A stretch of 64,000 nucleotides of DNA, taken from NCBI GenBank assembly GCA_015501585.1, contig JADNRY010000032.1, forward strand, positions 248,001 through 312,000. The letters run 5' to 3'. This document shows, one piece after another, positions 45,064 through 56,200 of the stretch. How positions within the stretch are numbered: position 1 is the stretch's first letter; the number at the start of each line of letters is the position of its first letter. The position numbers and the translations under genes were made by a program. This DNA is from Rhodocollybia butyracea (taxonomy: Eukaryota; Basidiomycota; Agaricomycetes; Agaricales; Omphalotaceae). The notes beneath the pieces were generated by a model. The model made no database searches. It was not told where the DNA came from and was given only the letters and a program-made list of their open reading frames with translations.

Positions 45064-45755
45064 AACCCCTCCGATGATACGAACCGGACAAACAACATAA
45101 GGGTATATTCAAGGGTCCTGGGCGGACCAATACTGTAGTGGACCAATGAGAGCCTGAAGGAGCCTGACTAGCCCTGATCCCTGTTCGCATCATAAGGAGC
45201 CAAGACCAAAGGCTAAGCTAAGTATGAGTGCATATTGATGTGTGGGTACCGGTGCAATGCCAAAATATCTTCACAAGGAATAGGCATGTTCTCCCAGATA
45301 TCTTCAGCCTGATATAAAACAAAATGTCGCAATGCCCATTTGCCAGAGTAATGAAATATTGAGTATTGAATATTAAATGCCCGGTCGTCTTGAACGCCTT
45401 CACAGTCAGGCCTGTGGTAGCCACAAGCGAGGGTCCTCTGAAGCCGAGACGATTGAGAAATAGAATTTCTGTTCCAGGCACACTCTGTTTCTCGTTGAAA
45501 AGAGATTAGTGAATAATCGATTGTCCAAGTGCTTCGTGCCTATCACTCACACACAAGAGTGCAACAAGAGTACGTCCATGTAGTAATAGTATTCTTATTG
45601 GAAGACACACCATGACAAAGTGCGTCGGGGTCACGAATGAGCTCACCTGTATACATTCAGTAACACAGGTGCTGCAGATGTAGTACTAGTAGAAGCTCAG
45701 GTTTCTGAGGTGTGCGTTGGGAAAGGCGCCAACTTGGCCGGCGGGTCGGGCGCTT
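45064..45755. repeat. Repeated spacer (duplicate of 24.0-24.4 and 51.96-52.2 kb)
   Basis: It matches, with many changes, the spacer before the other Rgp1 or secreted-protein copies (for example GCAATGCCAAAATATCTTCAC at 45254 and 51980, and GAGATTAGTGAATAATCGAT at 45501). It shows the empty version of the site where the 2.76 kb element inserted in the third copy (AGTATGAGTGCATATTGATG at 45221). No gene. Confidence 0.6.
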
Positions 45756-47700
45756 ATTTTTAGAATCTAGTTCAGCTCCCATAACGCGTCGCGACCACTG
45801 ACTTTGCCCGCTGGCTTGTCCCAGCAACTGCTATTCCAGGATCCCCGACAACTATGCAAGACTCGTTGACACTGGCGCTGGAATGCTTTTACAGAGACGA
45901 TGGCTAATAAGGAGGAAAGTTGGATACTGGTTCTGGTTCAACAGCAGTGGCGGAGGATGCTGGCATCATTGAACGTTGAAACGTTCATGCATGAAGCTTG
46001 AAGCTTTGAAGGCCAAGAAGACATGTACATCAAAGATCGTCTTATGGAGGAAAAACAGGCTGTAAAATCATCATCTTACCGCAAGAATCGTTTACTGCTA
46101 ACTACATGTGTCCTCTCTACTTCCTCTCTTACTCTGACATGAATTGATTACACTTATCTAGCTCGCTCGCTACTTTCGCTGTTTGCCTGTTCAGAAACAC
46201 CACCAACTACACCCTCCTACATCAAAGACACGGCAAACACATCAACCTCAACCTCCAAACATAGTTACGAGTCCTGAATGTAATGAAGGCGTCGTCCTTA
46301 TGGCCGGTTTCGCGTGGGAATTTGTCCCAATTGGTTTTGATGGTGTCCAAATTAAGCTAAGCAGAATTTTTGCCTTATTTGGGATGTCAAAGCGCCTGTC
46401 ATGTGATTTTGTGAATTTACCTTCAGTGCTAACAAGTTCAACGCTTCTCACTGCACTTTTCACAGCTCCCAGTTGCCTGTTATTCCTTGTTGCGCCACTT
46501 ACTCTCTTTATTCGCGTCCTACCGCTTACTGGGTGGCAGTGCAACCACATTTACCCAGTGCATTGATGCATCTGACTGATACCGAACCATCCTGTTGACA
46601 TTTTTTCCTGCATTAAACGCTGCTGCAGTTCTGTCTCTTACATGCACGTGCAAATTCTCAGTGCAGTGGATTCTTTTTTGCCACATGGCTTTATATATAT
46701 CTCATTACTTCCTGTTTTGTACCCCCGCACTTTACTTCCTTGGTTTTTTACTTTTTGTCGGCGGCAGTTGAAGTGCATGCACTCTCTTTCGGTGCATTTA
46801 ATGGTTCCATCAACAACTTCATATTTACTGCCCTTTCTAACCTCGGACAAAATGCCTTCCTTTACTTCTTGTGAGTGTATTCAGGTATCCCTCGCATTCC
46901 TCACACTATTTTCTTTCATAGTGCCTACCGAGCTCACCACCAAAATTTTGCAAATTTATGTCACTTTCTACATTGATCCTTCATTTGACATCACTTGTAT
47001 TCCATTGAATGATAGCAGCGCCTCAAACTTCAGCGTCTTTCCAACCAAAAAGAGCTCCCTTCCATGCTTACGGTTTGCAGAATTTGTTGCTGTGTTGCCT
47101 CCGCTTATATTCCAGCGGGTCAATATCTTTTCAACCAGAGCAGTCACCAGCTTCCATTGCGCTGTTTGTTCTTGCTCGGAGAGTGTATTGGATAATATGA
47201 GTATCAAAAATGTTAATATGTTATTGGGCCCAGGCACGTACTTACCTTCTGCTGCGATGTACTGCAGTGTAGTCTGCATTTCATACCTAGTCTCTTCCAG
47301 GACTCGTACCTGCCATGCGCTTGCGCGATGGCCCACACTCGAAGTATTAGGAAAACCCTCCTCTTACATGTTGATCTCAACAGAAGCCAAGGTGAACTCA
47401 ATACTGTACTTGTGCGCGCAGTTGAAAGGAACAATGACTTTGAATCCAGCTCTTCGTCTTTCAAGTCAGTCTCTTCTCCTTGTACACCTGTGCAATCGGT
47501 ATCATTGCTGTACACCTCTGTCACCACATCTTTCTCTCCGCTCCCGCCTTTGCCATTACCCACGGCCCAAATTGAGCCACAGAAAAAGTCGCTGTGATTG
47601 ATTATCATGGTGTTGACCGAGAAATATTGCGTTCAAGCCAATGAACGTGGTAGTTGGTGTCTGATCAATAGGGTTCTGCATGTTGGTTCATTACTTGTTT
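45756..47700 (+). pseudogene. Decayed copy 2 of the Rgp1-like gene
   Basis: Pieces match the gene at 15128-19263 in order: 45775-46110 matches about 15345-15690, 46160-46260 matches parts of 15750-16225, 47340-47590 matches 16225-16490 (FKSVSSPCTPVQSV against AKSVASPRTPVQSV), and from 47605 the last codons and 3' flank match 19215-19390. Most of exons 2 to 7 is deleted, frames are broken, and a 1.07 kb foreign piece lies inside (46262-47335). Confidence 0.85.
46262..47335 (-). other. Foreign insert with spliced gene fragment, unidentified
   Basis: This stretch has no match in the intact Rgp1 gene. On the minus strand it reads like exons of a gene: WQVRVLEETRYEMQTTLQYI, then an intron GTAAGTACGTGC to GAGCAAG (about 47245-47173), then QWKLVTALVEKILTRWNISG and GKTLKEVALLSFN-like sequence (LFLVGKTLKFEALLSFNG), and further SGATRNNRQLGAVKSAVRSV near 46480. 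Family not recognised. It may be a captured gene fragment or part of an unrecognised element; no clear terminal repeats were found. Confidence 0.4.
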
Positions 47701-48194
47701 GATTTATTTTTCCAGTTTGACTGTAGTATATGACAACATGTAAGTAGATGAATCGTCATCCTTTTGTTATTTGTTGGAGAATATTAAATCCTTATAGGCT
47801 TGTGCCGACCTTGTACTTTTCCCCAGTGTAGTAAACACACCTCCATCGTCCTTTGCGATGAGCTCTGCCACAGGTTTGCAGCTAGCTAGATGCTACGTTA
47901 GCTGGGTAATGGTTGGTTTCGGACCAATATCATTGTCAGCGTCACAGCTGTATGTATACTAAGGAGGTAAAGTAGATGACAGGGGAACAACCATGACAGG
48001 CAGTGCCGGTGAGTTTTCATCTCAGTGTTGGTCTGCGCTGGCTGCACCTTCATGTAGCAGAAGCTCAAACATCGGTGACTAGCTGGGTGCCCTTATGTAG
48101 GAAGAGCTTTCAGTGATCCCACTTATGTAGTACCAAATTTAGGAATAAGGCTGGGATTTATTGAATTACAAGTATCGTATCACTACCGCACCGG
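47701..48194. other. Repeated spacer between Rgp1 copy 2 and secreted-protein copy E
   Basis: It matches the spacers at 19.39-19.66, 21.3-21.6 and 53.65-54.05 kb (for example GTGCCGGTGAGTTTTCATCT near 48005). No gene. Confidence 0.5.
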
Positions 48195-48849
48195 TTATGC
48201 CTTCCCTTGCTTTGCTGGCCTTGATCCCTCCGGTTTACCATCAGGGACGTTTGCCAGCTCCACCCTTCTTGACAGCATCACCATGAGGTTTAGGCTCAAA
48301 GTCCTGCCACATAAGTGCCTGCAAAAACCGGCATATGTCTTTCGACTGGAGCCTCTCAGCATTTTTTTCTCCTCGTCAGAGACTAGGAGCAAAGGGTTGA
48401 TGAAATGTGTCATACTTATGATTGATTTTATCGGCGTGACAACTGCACCCAACTGAAGCTTAGGACCCTCTGGTGCAGAGTAGACATATCCGTATGTCCA
48501 ACTGGCAAGAGAGCCTCCTTCGAGCTTGTAAGGATGCATGCCGGGCAGAAGTTTGAGTTGGGGCTGTCCATTTCCCTCCCGGAACTCAATCTCATATGGA
48601 CCGAGGCTCCCAGTCCCAGTTCCGGCGCTATGGCCTGAGTGGATCCCTTAATCTCCTCATTGGCTGATTGACTGCTATTGGGAACTTCCACTGTATACTT
48701 GGTACTGCGTTTCTCCTAGTTTTGGAAAAAGTCAATAAACCGGAATTGATGCATCATGTATGCCTTACCGGCGGTGCTGGGGCAGCACATGCAGGGGAAA
48801 TGAGTACCGCAAGGAGGGCGAAAGCCAACAAGTGATGTGTGAAGAACAT
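48195..48849 (-). pseudogene. Secreted-protein family copy E, frameshifted
   Basis: Exon 1 from ATG 48849 reads MFFTHHLLAFALLAVLISPA then CAAPAPP, a good signal peptide. The intron (GTAAGGCATACATGATG to AAACTAG) leads to EKRSTKYTVEVPNSSQSANE. A one-base shift near 48630 moves the frame before PYEIEFREGNGQPQLKLLPG and MHPYKLEGG, YGYVYSAPEG and LGAVVTPIKS; a further shift lies near 48310. The C-terminus PEGSRPAKQGKA resembles that of copy F (PEGSGPAKK). It forms a subgroup with F. A shorter secreted peptide could still be made. Confidence 0.7.
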
Positions 48850-49189
48850 TGAGGGATATGATGAGATACGGCTGTGTGAGAGGAGCATTGGGAATGTCGA
48901 TGAGGTGCAGGCAAAAAAAAAAGCGGGCAATACCAGTGAACTGAACCAGCAGTTGGGGGAAAGTGTTTGCGCTTTCGTTTCGTTTATATTCTCAATGCAA
49001 TGGACATATGTATATTATTATATGGTGAGTTGCCACAGAAAGATTTACCGTTGAGTAATTGCCAATTTACAAAACACAGCAAGCATGGGTGGACGGGGGG
49101 GACCAATGAGAGCCTGACTGACCCTGATCCCGATTTGCATCATCAGGAGCTGAGTAAAACAACACCGAAGGCTATGAGCTCAATGAGTG
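48850..49189 (-). promoter_or_regulatory. Conserved upstream region of copy E
   Basis: On the minus strand GAATATAAACGAAACGAAAG (about 48970-48990) and CAAACACTTTCCCCCAACTG match the other family promoters. The rest is spacer up to the target site AATGAGTG at 49182. Confidence 0.55.
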
Positions 49190-51947
49190 TGTAGGCGGCA
49201 TGGGCAAGGTTCAATATTTTTTGAAACCTTTGCAAAATTAATATTAATGAAAATCTAGGGTCGGACTGATATGCCGTTTTTGATGAGTATTCTGCACTGG
49301 TCCGCATTTGTTCCCACCAGCTCTTGTTAATAAACATGGGGGTGTAAAAGTGTAAAAGACCGATACTGTCTTTGAGAATACTTAGTGGAATTCTTTGCTT
49401 GTGCTGTAACTTGTAAGCCCTATTTGAATGAAAAAATGTGTAAGATAGGTGCATCACCGATACGGTCATGTGCACCTATTTTGCTACATAAACGAGCTGC
49501 CTCGACGTGGCAGCCATGTGAATCTGGTATTGAACCTTTGAGAACTGAGTTAACATATTGTGCCATTACTAGCACTTTGAGTGAGATAGCTTGTTATTTA
49601 TAATAAAGTCTACCTGTAAGGTAAGTAAACAAGAAATATTGAAGGAAATCACTTATTTCAAGTTGTTAAGTAATACATATGGGTCAAGGATAAGTAGGAA
49701 AGGGAGAAATATCACCCAGGGGTGGACAGACTCAACTTCCCTGACCTGGACTATACAGATAGTTGACAACCTCCCCTTGTGCTCTTTGTTGAGACTTGCG
49801 AGTGTGGGCCATCGCGCATAGCGTGTGGCAGGTATGAGTCCCGCAAATCACCAAATGGAGACTATATTTTGCAGTAGTAAGTACACAGCAGCAAAGACAA
49901 TGTTTGTTGCGTCACGGTCTGGTGAATTAGAAGTATCCGGTCTTCATAGTGAGATAGACATCTAGGTTAGTTGGATACTAATGCAGGCAGGAAGGCAGTG
50001 GAAAGAGAGGGGGTTCTGAGTTGCAGGAACACATCCATTGCGAGAGTATCCAATCTGGGGTGCCAGTAAAAGGAGACAAGGGCCATTTGATGTGAGCTTC
50101 TGAAGACACGTTGTGAATACTGCATGCTGGACAATCTTGAGAATCCCATGCTTAAGAGTAAGCCACAGAGAAACTAATTCAACGAATAACTTTTCATTGC
50201 AGTTTATGTAAAATGAACATCCCAGTGCAAGCAGTGCACTTTGAAATATCAATAAACAACACAGTGAAAGTGACACGATATTGAGGATGAGAAGACAGGA
50301 GTGCAAGTGAATGAGTCGTTGTATTGAATTTTAAAGCTTGGAACCAGCAAGGTGTGGAGGTCAAGTTGTTTCTTGAGTGCAATACCTTGATCCAATAAGA
50401 GGTGGTAGCGCATGCGGGGAAATGTGTACTGCATGAGTAGAGATATTGGAAGGACAATGAAGGTTGTCAACAGGACACCGTGGTCAAATGTCAAATCTCG
50501 AGGATAAGATCAGTATGGTCTGCGTGACTTAGCAGTATAGGTCCATGAAAGGTATTATCGAGCACAAGCACTACGGTCCATCTTCTCCTCTGGGAGCCTG
50601 ATCACTCCTTTCCAAAAGCATCTCAATCTTTCTTTGTCTTTCCTAACCTCTAAAGCAAATCCTGGGTCCACCAATGGTAGGTGGTACAGGGATGGTAGAC
50701 AGTTCAAAGATTCCTTGGCCATGAGCATAGCCGGATGCTGGGGCAGAGGCTGAGAAACCAGAGACGGGATGGAAGTTATGAGAGAGAGTTTAGGTTTTTA
50801 AACCTAGCGGCACTGCGACAGGTGCGCATTGCGGTACTGTGTTGTTGTTATGACCATCTTGGGGCAATAGAGTGTGTATCTATCCCATCGTCCATACCAA
50901 ATAATTTGAAGGGCAGCAGAAGCTACTCATATGAGAACTGCGGGTGCTACAGAACAGAGCCGGGAACATGAGAGTAGAATCAAGGGATAACTTGCCAGAA
51001 AGCAAAACACCAGGTGGTAAGAAAGGCATTGCATCGAGAGTTAGCAAGAAAACACCAGTGAAAGCAGTAGTGGCTGACCAAAAAGACAAATGAGAAAAAA
51101 GAGGTATGATTCAACTTACCAATGAAGGGCAGGAAAAGAAAGAAAAAAAGAACATTACATCTGCAAAGCAATTTAAGTACCAAGATGTTTGCAGCAGAGT
51201 AAGCAAGAAGTTACCTTTTGAGATGCGACAGGAAAGCGGAAATGCCGAAAACAAGGAACACCGAAAACAAGGAATGTTGAATCGGTTGATCAATAGAGCA
51301 AAAGCAAGAAAAGAACGCGGCGTAGATGAGCAATCAGAAAGTCACATGAGATGTGCTTTTGACATTCCAAATATATCGAAACGAAATCCTTTTTTCGGTC
51401 AAACCGGATTTGGACGAAATCAGGCCTAATCAGGAAAAATTCTCACGCAAAACCCGCCATAAGGACGAGCCTTCATTACATTCAGGACTTGTAAATTAGC
51501 AAAAAATGAGACCGTGACTAGATCAGGAATGGATATTAAGATGAACAGGGTGCAAGATGACAAGTATTCTCTTCACAAGAGACAGCTAGCTGCTAGCTAG
51601 GCTAACATGAATACAACATCCTATCCACTTCGAAGCATGTACTTTTCACAGTGAAGAACTCGGGACTTAGAGGTCCTAGTCTAACTCCGATTTGAATCTT
51701 CAACTTGAAATTTAGTGTAACAAAGTGATTTTTTTTACCGATAGTATCTATATCATGCCATAGGTGATTCTTATTGGTCTCGAAGCCCTCTAGCAGCCTC
51801 GAGCTTGTTGTTCAAACCGACAAGCTTGAGCGGAGCACCCACTAAGCGCCCATCAGACGACCTTGCCGAACCACAACCCTGCCTGGATTTCGCCAAGATT
51901 TTGGAAAATCATTTTGATTCGAACCTTGCCCATGCCGCCTACCGCAC
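49190..51947. mobile_element. 2.76 kb inverted-end element with unidentified content
   Basis: The left end TGTAGGCGGCATGGGCAAGG and the reverse of the right end GTGCGGTAGGCGGCATGGGC continue alike to AAGGTTC. AATGAGTG on the left and AATGAGCC on the right flank it, an 8-bp target duplication with two changes, and the segmental copy at 45.22 kb shows the uninterrupted site. It shares its end motif with the 35.3-45.06 kb element. Inside I see only short open stretches (for example LLTTFIVLPISLLMQYTFP on the minus strand near 50450, and FLLTLDAMPFLPPGVLLSG near 51030); no transposase. It may carry captured gene pieces. Confidence 0.65.
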
Positions 51948-52245
51948 AATGAGCCCATATTGATGTACTTAGTACCAGTGTAATGAGTGCAATGCCAAAA
52001 TATCTTCACGAGGAATAGTATATTATAGATACTAATAGAACTTGAACTCCTGGACACGCTCTGTTTCTCGTTGGAAAGAGATTAGCAAATAATTGATAGT
52101 GCTTCGTGCCTATCGCTCATACAAGAGTGCATCTATGTAGTAATAGTATTCAGATGTAGTGGAAGCCCAGTTTTTTCTGCGTTCTTGGATGTGCTGAAGA
52201 AGCGCTATCGGCTAACTTGACCGGCAGGCCAGGGCGCTTAGTTTT
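51948..52245. repeat. Repeated spacer before Rgp1 copy 3
   Basis: Matches 45230-45760 in diverged form. No gene. Confidence 0.5.
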
Positions 52246-53560
52246 ATGAATCGTTCAGCTCGTACGCATAGGCATGTCATTCCAGCTCAGCGCCAGCTCA
52301 GTGCCAGCTCAGTGCCAGCTCAGTGCCAGCTCAGCCAGCTCAGCGCCAGCTCAGCGCCAGCTCAGCGCCAGCTCAGCGCCAGCTCAGCGGCCAGCCTCAG
52401 CGCCAGCTCAGCGCCAGCTCAGCGCCAGCTCAGCGCCAGCTCAGCGCCAGCTCAGCGCCAGCTCAGCGCCAGCTCAGCGCCAGCTCAGCGCCAGCTCAGC
52501 GCCAGCTCAGCGCCAGCTCAGCGCCAGCTCAGCGCCAGCTCCCATCGCGCGCCTCCGACTTCGCCCGCCGGTTTGTCCCAGTGACTGGTATTCCAGGATC
52601 CCAACAACTATACAACAAATTCGTTGACATTGGCGTTGCTTTTACGGGGACGACGATTAAATATAGGAAAGAACATTGATTTCAGTACCGGATCTGGTAC
52701 AACTACAACGGTGGCGGACGAAAAAGCTTTAAGCTTGTTGTTGAAACGTTGACTGGTATGCAGGAAGACCAGCTGTGCAAGAAGACATTGAGGAAAAACG
52801 GATTGTAAAATCAGCATCTTACATACAAAGATCGTTTACTGACCTTGAGTTGATTTAGATCTAGCTAGTTTAGCTCCCTCGTCACCCAGAGTTTCTCCGC
52901 CGCTTTGTTTAGGAACACTTCCGTCGACGTCTCCAACCTCTATGACCAGTACGACGAGAACTACGAACACATCGAGCTTTCGTTACATCTCTTACATCCG
53001 AACCGCCTACTCCCTCTGCACCTGATATAATAGCTGAGGCCTTTACTGGTCACCCGATGTACCTGCATATCCATATCTTTCCCATCTGCACCTACATCTG
53101 CATCCCGAATAGGCCCAACGTCATTATCTCTTTCAATAGTTATCAAACTTGAAGACCCTTCTCCACCGTCTGCTTCCACCGAACAGCCTGTATTCTATCG
53201 TTCGAAGACACGGCTCAGTGAATGGGAACAGTCGTTGCGATACAAGGAGAAAGACCGCGTAGCGAAGATGTCGATGAGCGAAGGGAGGAGAGCAATGATC
53301 CTATTCTTGTGGGCGGTTGCGGGTCCGGTGAGGTGGAGATCCTAAGATTCAAGAATCCTAAGAAAGGTGAGTCTGGTGCGCACACTGTGGCTTGATAGTG
53401 TTTCTCATGACGATTGTCTGCAGTCTCGTTAACAAAGATGATGTCAAAGTCGCTGTGCCGACGTTTATCATTTATCAATATATCAAGGGTGCCGGTGAGG
53501 GTACCAGGAAATACTACGTTCAAGCCGATGGACGTGGTATTTGATGCATGATGTCCGATA
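52246..53560 (+). pseudogene. Decayed copy 3 of the Rgp1-like gene
   Basis: Pieces match the gene at 15128: 52246-52860 matches about 15305-15700 with an expanded minisatellite, 52870-53215 matches 15750-16205, 53220-53400 matches 18095-18320, and the last codons with PGNTTFKP-like sequence match up to 53550. Stops and frame changes throughout. The breakpoints differ from those of copy 2, so the two decayed separately. Confidence 0.85.
52283..52540 (+). repeat. Minisatellite, 11-bp unit CAGCTCAGCGC, about 23 copies
   Basis: Head-to-tail copies of CAGCTCAGCGC with a few CAGCTCAGTGC variants at the left and one irregular unit near 52388. It arose at the place where the intact Rgp1 gene has a single TCAGCTCAGCTCC (about 15340). 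Because 11 is not a multiple of 3, all three frames are open through the array. Confidence 0.95.
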
Positions 53561-54055
53561 GGACTCTGCGAGTTGGTTCATGATCGTTCGCATTGTTTTT
53601 CGCGTTTGACTGTTAACAACATGTAAGTAGATGAACCATTCGCTAGGAGAACGAAGACCTTATAGGCTTATACCGACCTCGTACTCCTCCCTATATAAAC
53701 TTCGTTCTTCCTTTGCGATAAACTCTGCCACAGGGTTTGCAGTCGGATATGCGACGTTAGCTAGTCGTGAAGGGCTTGGGTCGGACCAATATCGTCGTCA
53801 GAGTCAGAGCTCAAGGAGGCTATATAAGTGGATGGGTAGGAGGAAGAAGCAGGGTTTGAAGTGGAACAACATCGCAGGCGAGTTTTCATCTGTGTTTGCT
53901 GGCCGCACCTTTATGTACAAGCAGTCGAAGGGAGTCAGCGCTCCTTGAAACAAGGGTGACTGGGGCACTTATTTAGAAAGAGCTTTCAAAGATACTATTT
54001 AGTACGAAACTTGGAATAAGGCTGGGATTTTATTGAACTACAAGTATATCGTACT
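53561..54055. other. Repeated spacer between Rgp1 copy 3 and copy F
   Basis: Corresponds to 19264-19660 and 47701-48194. No gene. Confidence 0.45.
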
Positions 54056-54754
54056 CTATCGCGCCGGTCCTGGCTTTGTTTTCTTTGCTGGCCCCGATCC
54101 CTCCGGTTTATCATCGTCGTGCTGCTCCCGGTGACGTTTGCCGCCCTTTTCGATAGCATCGGAAAGTGGAAGCCAAGATTGTATCGGCTCAAATTTCTCC
54201 CAAAACTTGTGATATACCTCTTCCCGGAGCTTCTTGGCTTCCTTCAACTGCTCGCCAGAGATTTCAACAGGTATGGGTTGATGGAACGACTTAAAATGAC
54301 CAGCGATGTCATGGATGACAACTGCACCAAACATAATCTTCTGAGGATTATCCTCTGTTGGGATGTAGGCATATGCATAGCATGTCCGAGCGGAATTACA
54401 CACCCCTCCTTCGAGCTTGTAAGGATGCATGCCAGGTAGGGTGGAGGTTGTGTCTCTCCAACCTTGGCTTTCTGAAATGTAATTTTCTTCTTCGGACCCG
54501 AATCGCCCAGTCTAAAAGCCGTGGCAGCAAGGGATGTCTTAATCTGTTCTCTGGCTGATGGGCTATCTTCATGAAGCAGTGTCGCTGTATAACTGGTATA
54601 ACTGATAACGTGTGGTTTCTAGTTGTGGAAAAGTCAATAAACCAGAATCGATGCATCATGTATGTCTTACCAGCGGCGGCGCTGGCGCAGCACACGCAGA
54701 GGAAACGAGTACCGCGAGGAGGACAAAAGCCAGCGAGTGACGTGTGAAGAACAT
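54056..54754 (-). pseudogene. Secreted-protein family copy F, probably frameshifted
   Basis: Exon 1 from ATG 54754 reads MFFTRHSLAFVLLAVLVSSA then CAAPAPPL. The intron (GTAAGACATACATGATG to ACAACTAG) leads to SYTSYTATLLHEDSPSAREQ, SLAATAFRLGDSGPKKK and AKVGETQPPP. There the frame must shift by one or two bases to reach the long open part MHPYKLEGG, YAYAYIPTE, IMFGAVVIHD and KFEPIQSWLP, ending PEGSGPAKKTKPGPAR at 54056. With copy E it forms a subgroup with the MHPYKLEGG block. If the shift is an assembly error the gene could be intact. Confidence 0.65.
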
Positions 54755-55559
54755 TGAAGGAGATGATCAGATACAGTAGTGTGAGAGGAGGGTTGGAGAT
54801 GAGATCGATGGGATGTTGGCGACAAAGCGGGGCGATACGAGTGAACTGACCAGCAGCTGGGGGAAGTATCTGCTCTTTCGTTTCATTTATACCCTCGATG
54901 CAAATGCTGATGAGGTGGCGCAGAAAGATCTGCTGTATTGACAATGTACTGAAACAGACTGAAACGCATCAAGCACAAGCACGCAGGACAGGACCCTGGA
55001 CTATCCAAAATGGGGGTACCCGGTTAAATGATATCTAAGAGTACTTTCGCATCGTAAGTAATATTCTGTAAGGCTTTCCGGTGCACTTCTCCCGACCATT
55101 CCCCCTACTTGCACTGGCCAGGGAGGTGGTAAAATTTAGAGTCTATGTAGCCTTCATCCCCCTTCCATTCCACACACTGGGACATCTTCATCCCTCACCT
55201 AAAACGCAGAACAGCTGCGGCGGCCATATAGGGTGTCACGGTTACAATCTCTATCATCAGATGCCCTTCTCCCTGCATCAGAGGACATCCGCCTTCTGGA
55301 GGGCCGAGGCCCCGACAAACGGTGGATATGTTGCCCGAAATGGAAAGGAAACCATGCTATTTCTTTGATAGCTGATGAAGCTAAGACTCGTAAGAGCTGG
55401 AGACGAGTTTTTTTTTTTTTCGGATTCTCTTCTTCCGTGCGCAGTGCGTACAGGTGCGTAAATTTAATCGGAAGATCCGACGGGAGTGCTTATTTAGTTC
55501 AAAGTTACTAAATTTGGGAATAAGTAAAACTATCGCGCAAATCCCGTAACAAAGTATAT
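54755..55559. other. Upstream region of copy F and repeated spacer
   Basis: The family promoter lies at about 54830-54900 (minus strand, GGTATAAATGAAACGAAAG). From about 55300 to 55500 the sequence matches 57180-57330 (AAGACTCGTAAGAGCTGGAG and a long T-run). No gene. Confidence 0.45.
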
Positions 55560-55860
55560 ATCACATCCTCGAGTTAGTAGGCTTTTCGAGCATCGAGCTG
55601 CTCAGAGATACCGGGTAGATAGCTGTAGATAGAGGGTGCAATATAATAGTCATCATGTAGGCGTCGGCAATAACCGCACCAAATCCTTCTTCGGGGTGAC
55701 GACATATTCATAGTAATAGTCTGTCTAGGCTGAGAGACAATAGAAGTGGCCTCCCACAAGCCCGTAGCTATACTAGTAAAGCATGCTCGAGGGGTCAACT
55801 GGGGGTGTATAACTTCTTTAGATCGACTGCGCTATTTTCAACTCCCACTGCGATGATACA
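55560..55860 (-). pseudogene. Secreted-protein family copy G, fragment
   Basis: On the minus strand it matches copy I (57439-57800) over the C-terminal half: KLYTP, then the YYYYVG region, IADAYMMTIILHPLSTAI-like frames, and the same end with LEKPTNSRM shifted. Stops and indels break the frame. No signal-peptide exon. Confidence 0.65.
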
Positions 55861-56200
55861 ACTATCGCACGAAGTGCGCCGGGGGCACGAATGCGCTTGT
55901 TTATAGACACACAGGTGCCGCAGATGTAGTAGAAGCTCACTGTATACATACCATTTTCGTATGTGCTGGGAAAGATGATTTTGTTTGGCGGGCCGGGTCA
56001 GAATCGTTCCGCAACTCAGACTTTGCCGGCTGCACGTTTAACAGCCCCCCGCGCAACAGATCTGGTTGAAGCTCGGCGCTCATCGAAACATGATGGTTTT
56101 CAAAGGCTACCCGACCTGGGAATAACGCTGGGATTCACTGTTTGAATTACAAGTACCGTATTGCTACCACCCTTCCTGTCCCTTTCCTCTTAACGTTAAC
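55861..56200. repeat. Repeated spacer
   Basis: Matches 24240-24560 in diverged form (CACGAAGTGCGCCGGGGGCA, GATCTGGTTGAAGCTCGGCG). No gene. Confidence 0.45.

Noticed and set aside
45361..45395. AT-rich repeats (gagtattgaatattaaat; also aatattgaatattgaacc near 21200) as a replication origin
   Set aside because: Short and isolated; no other sign of an origin.
52246..52679. Three overlapping alanine/serine/glutamine-rich proteins
   Set aside because: They are the three frames of an 11-bp minisatellite in a pseudogene.
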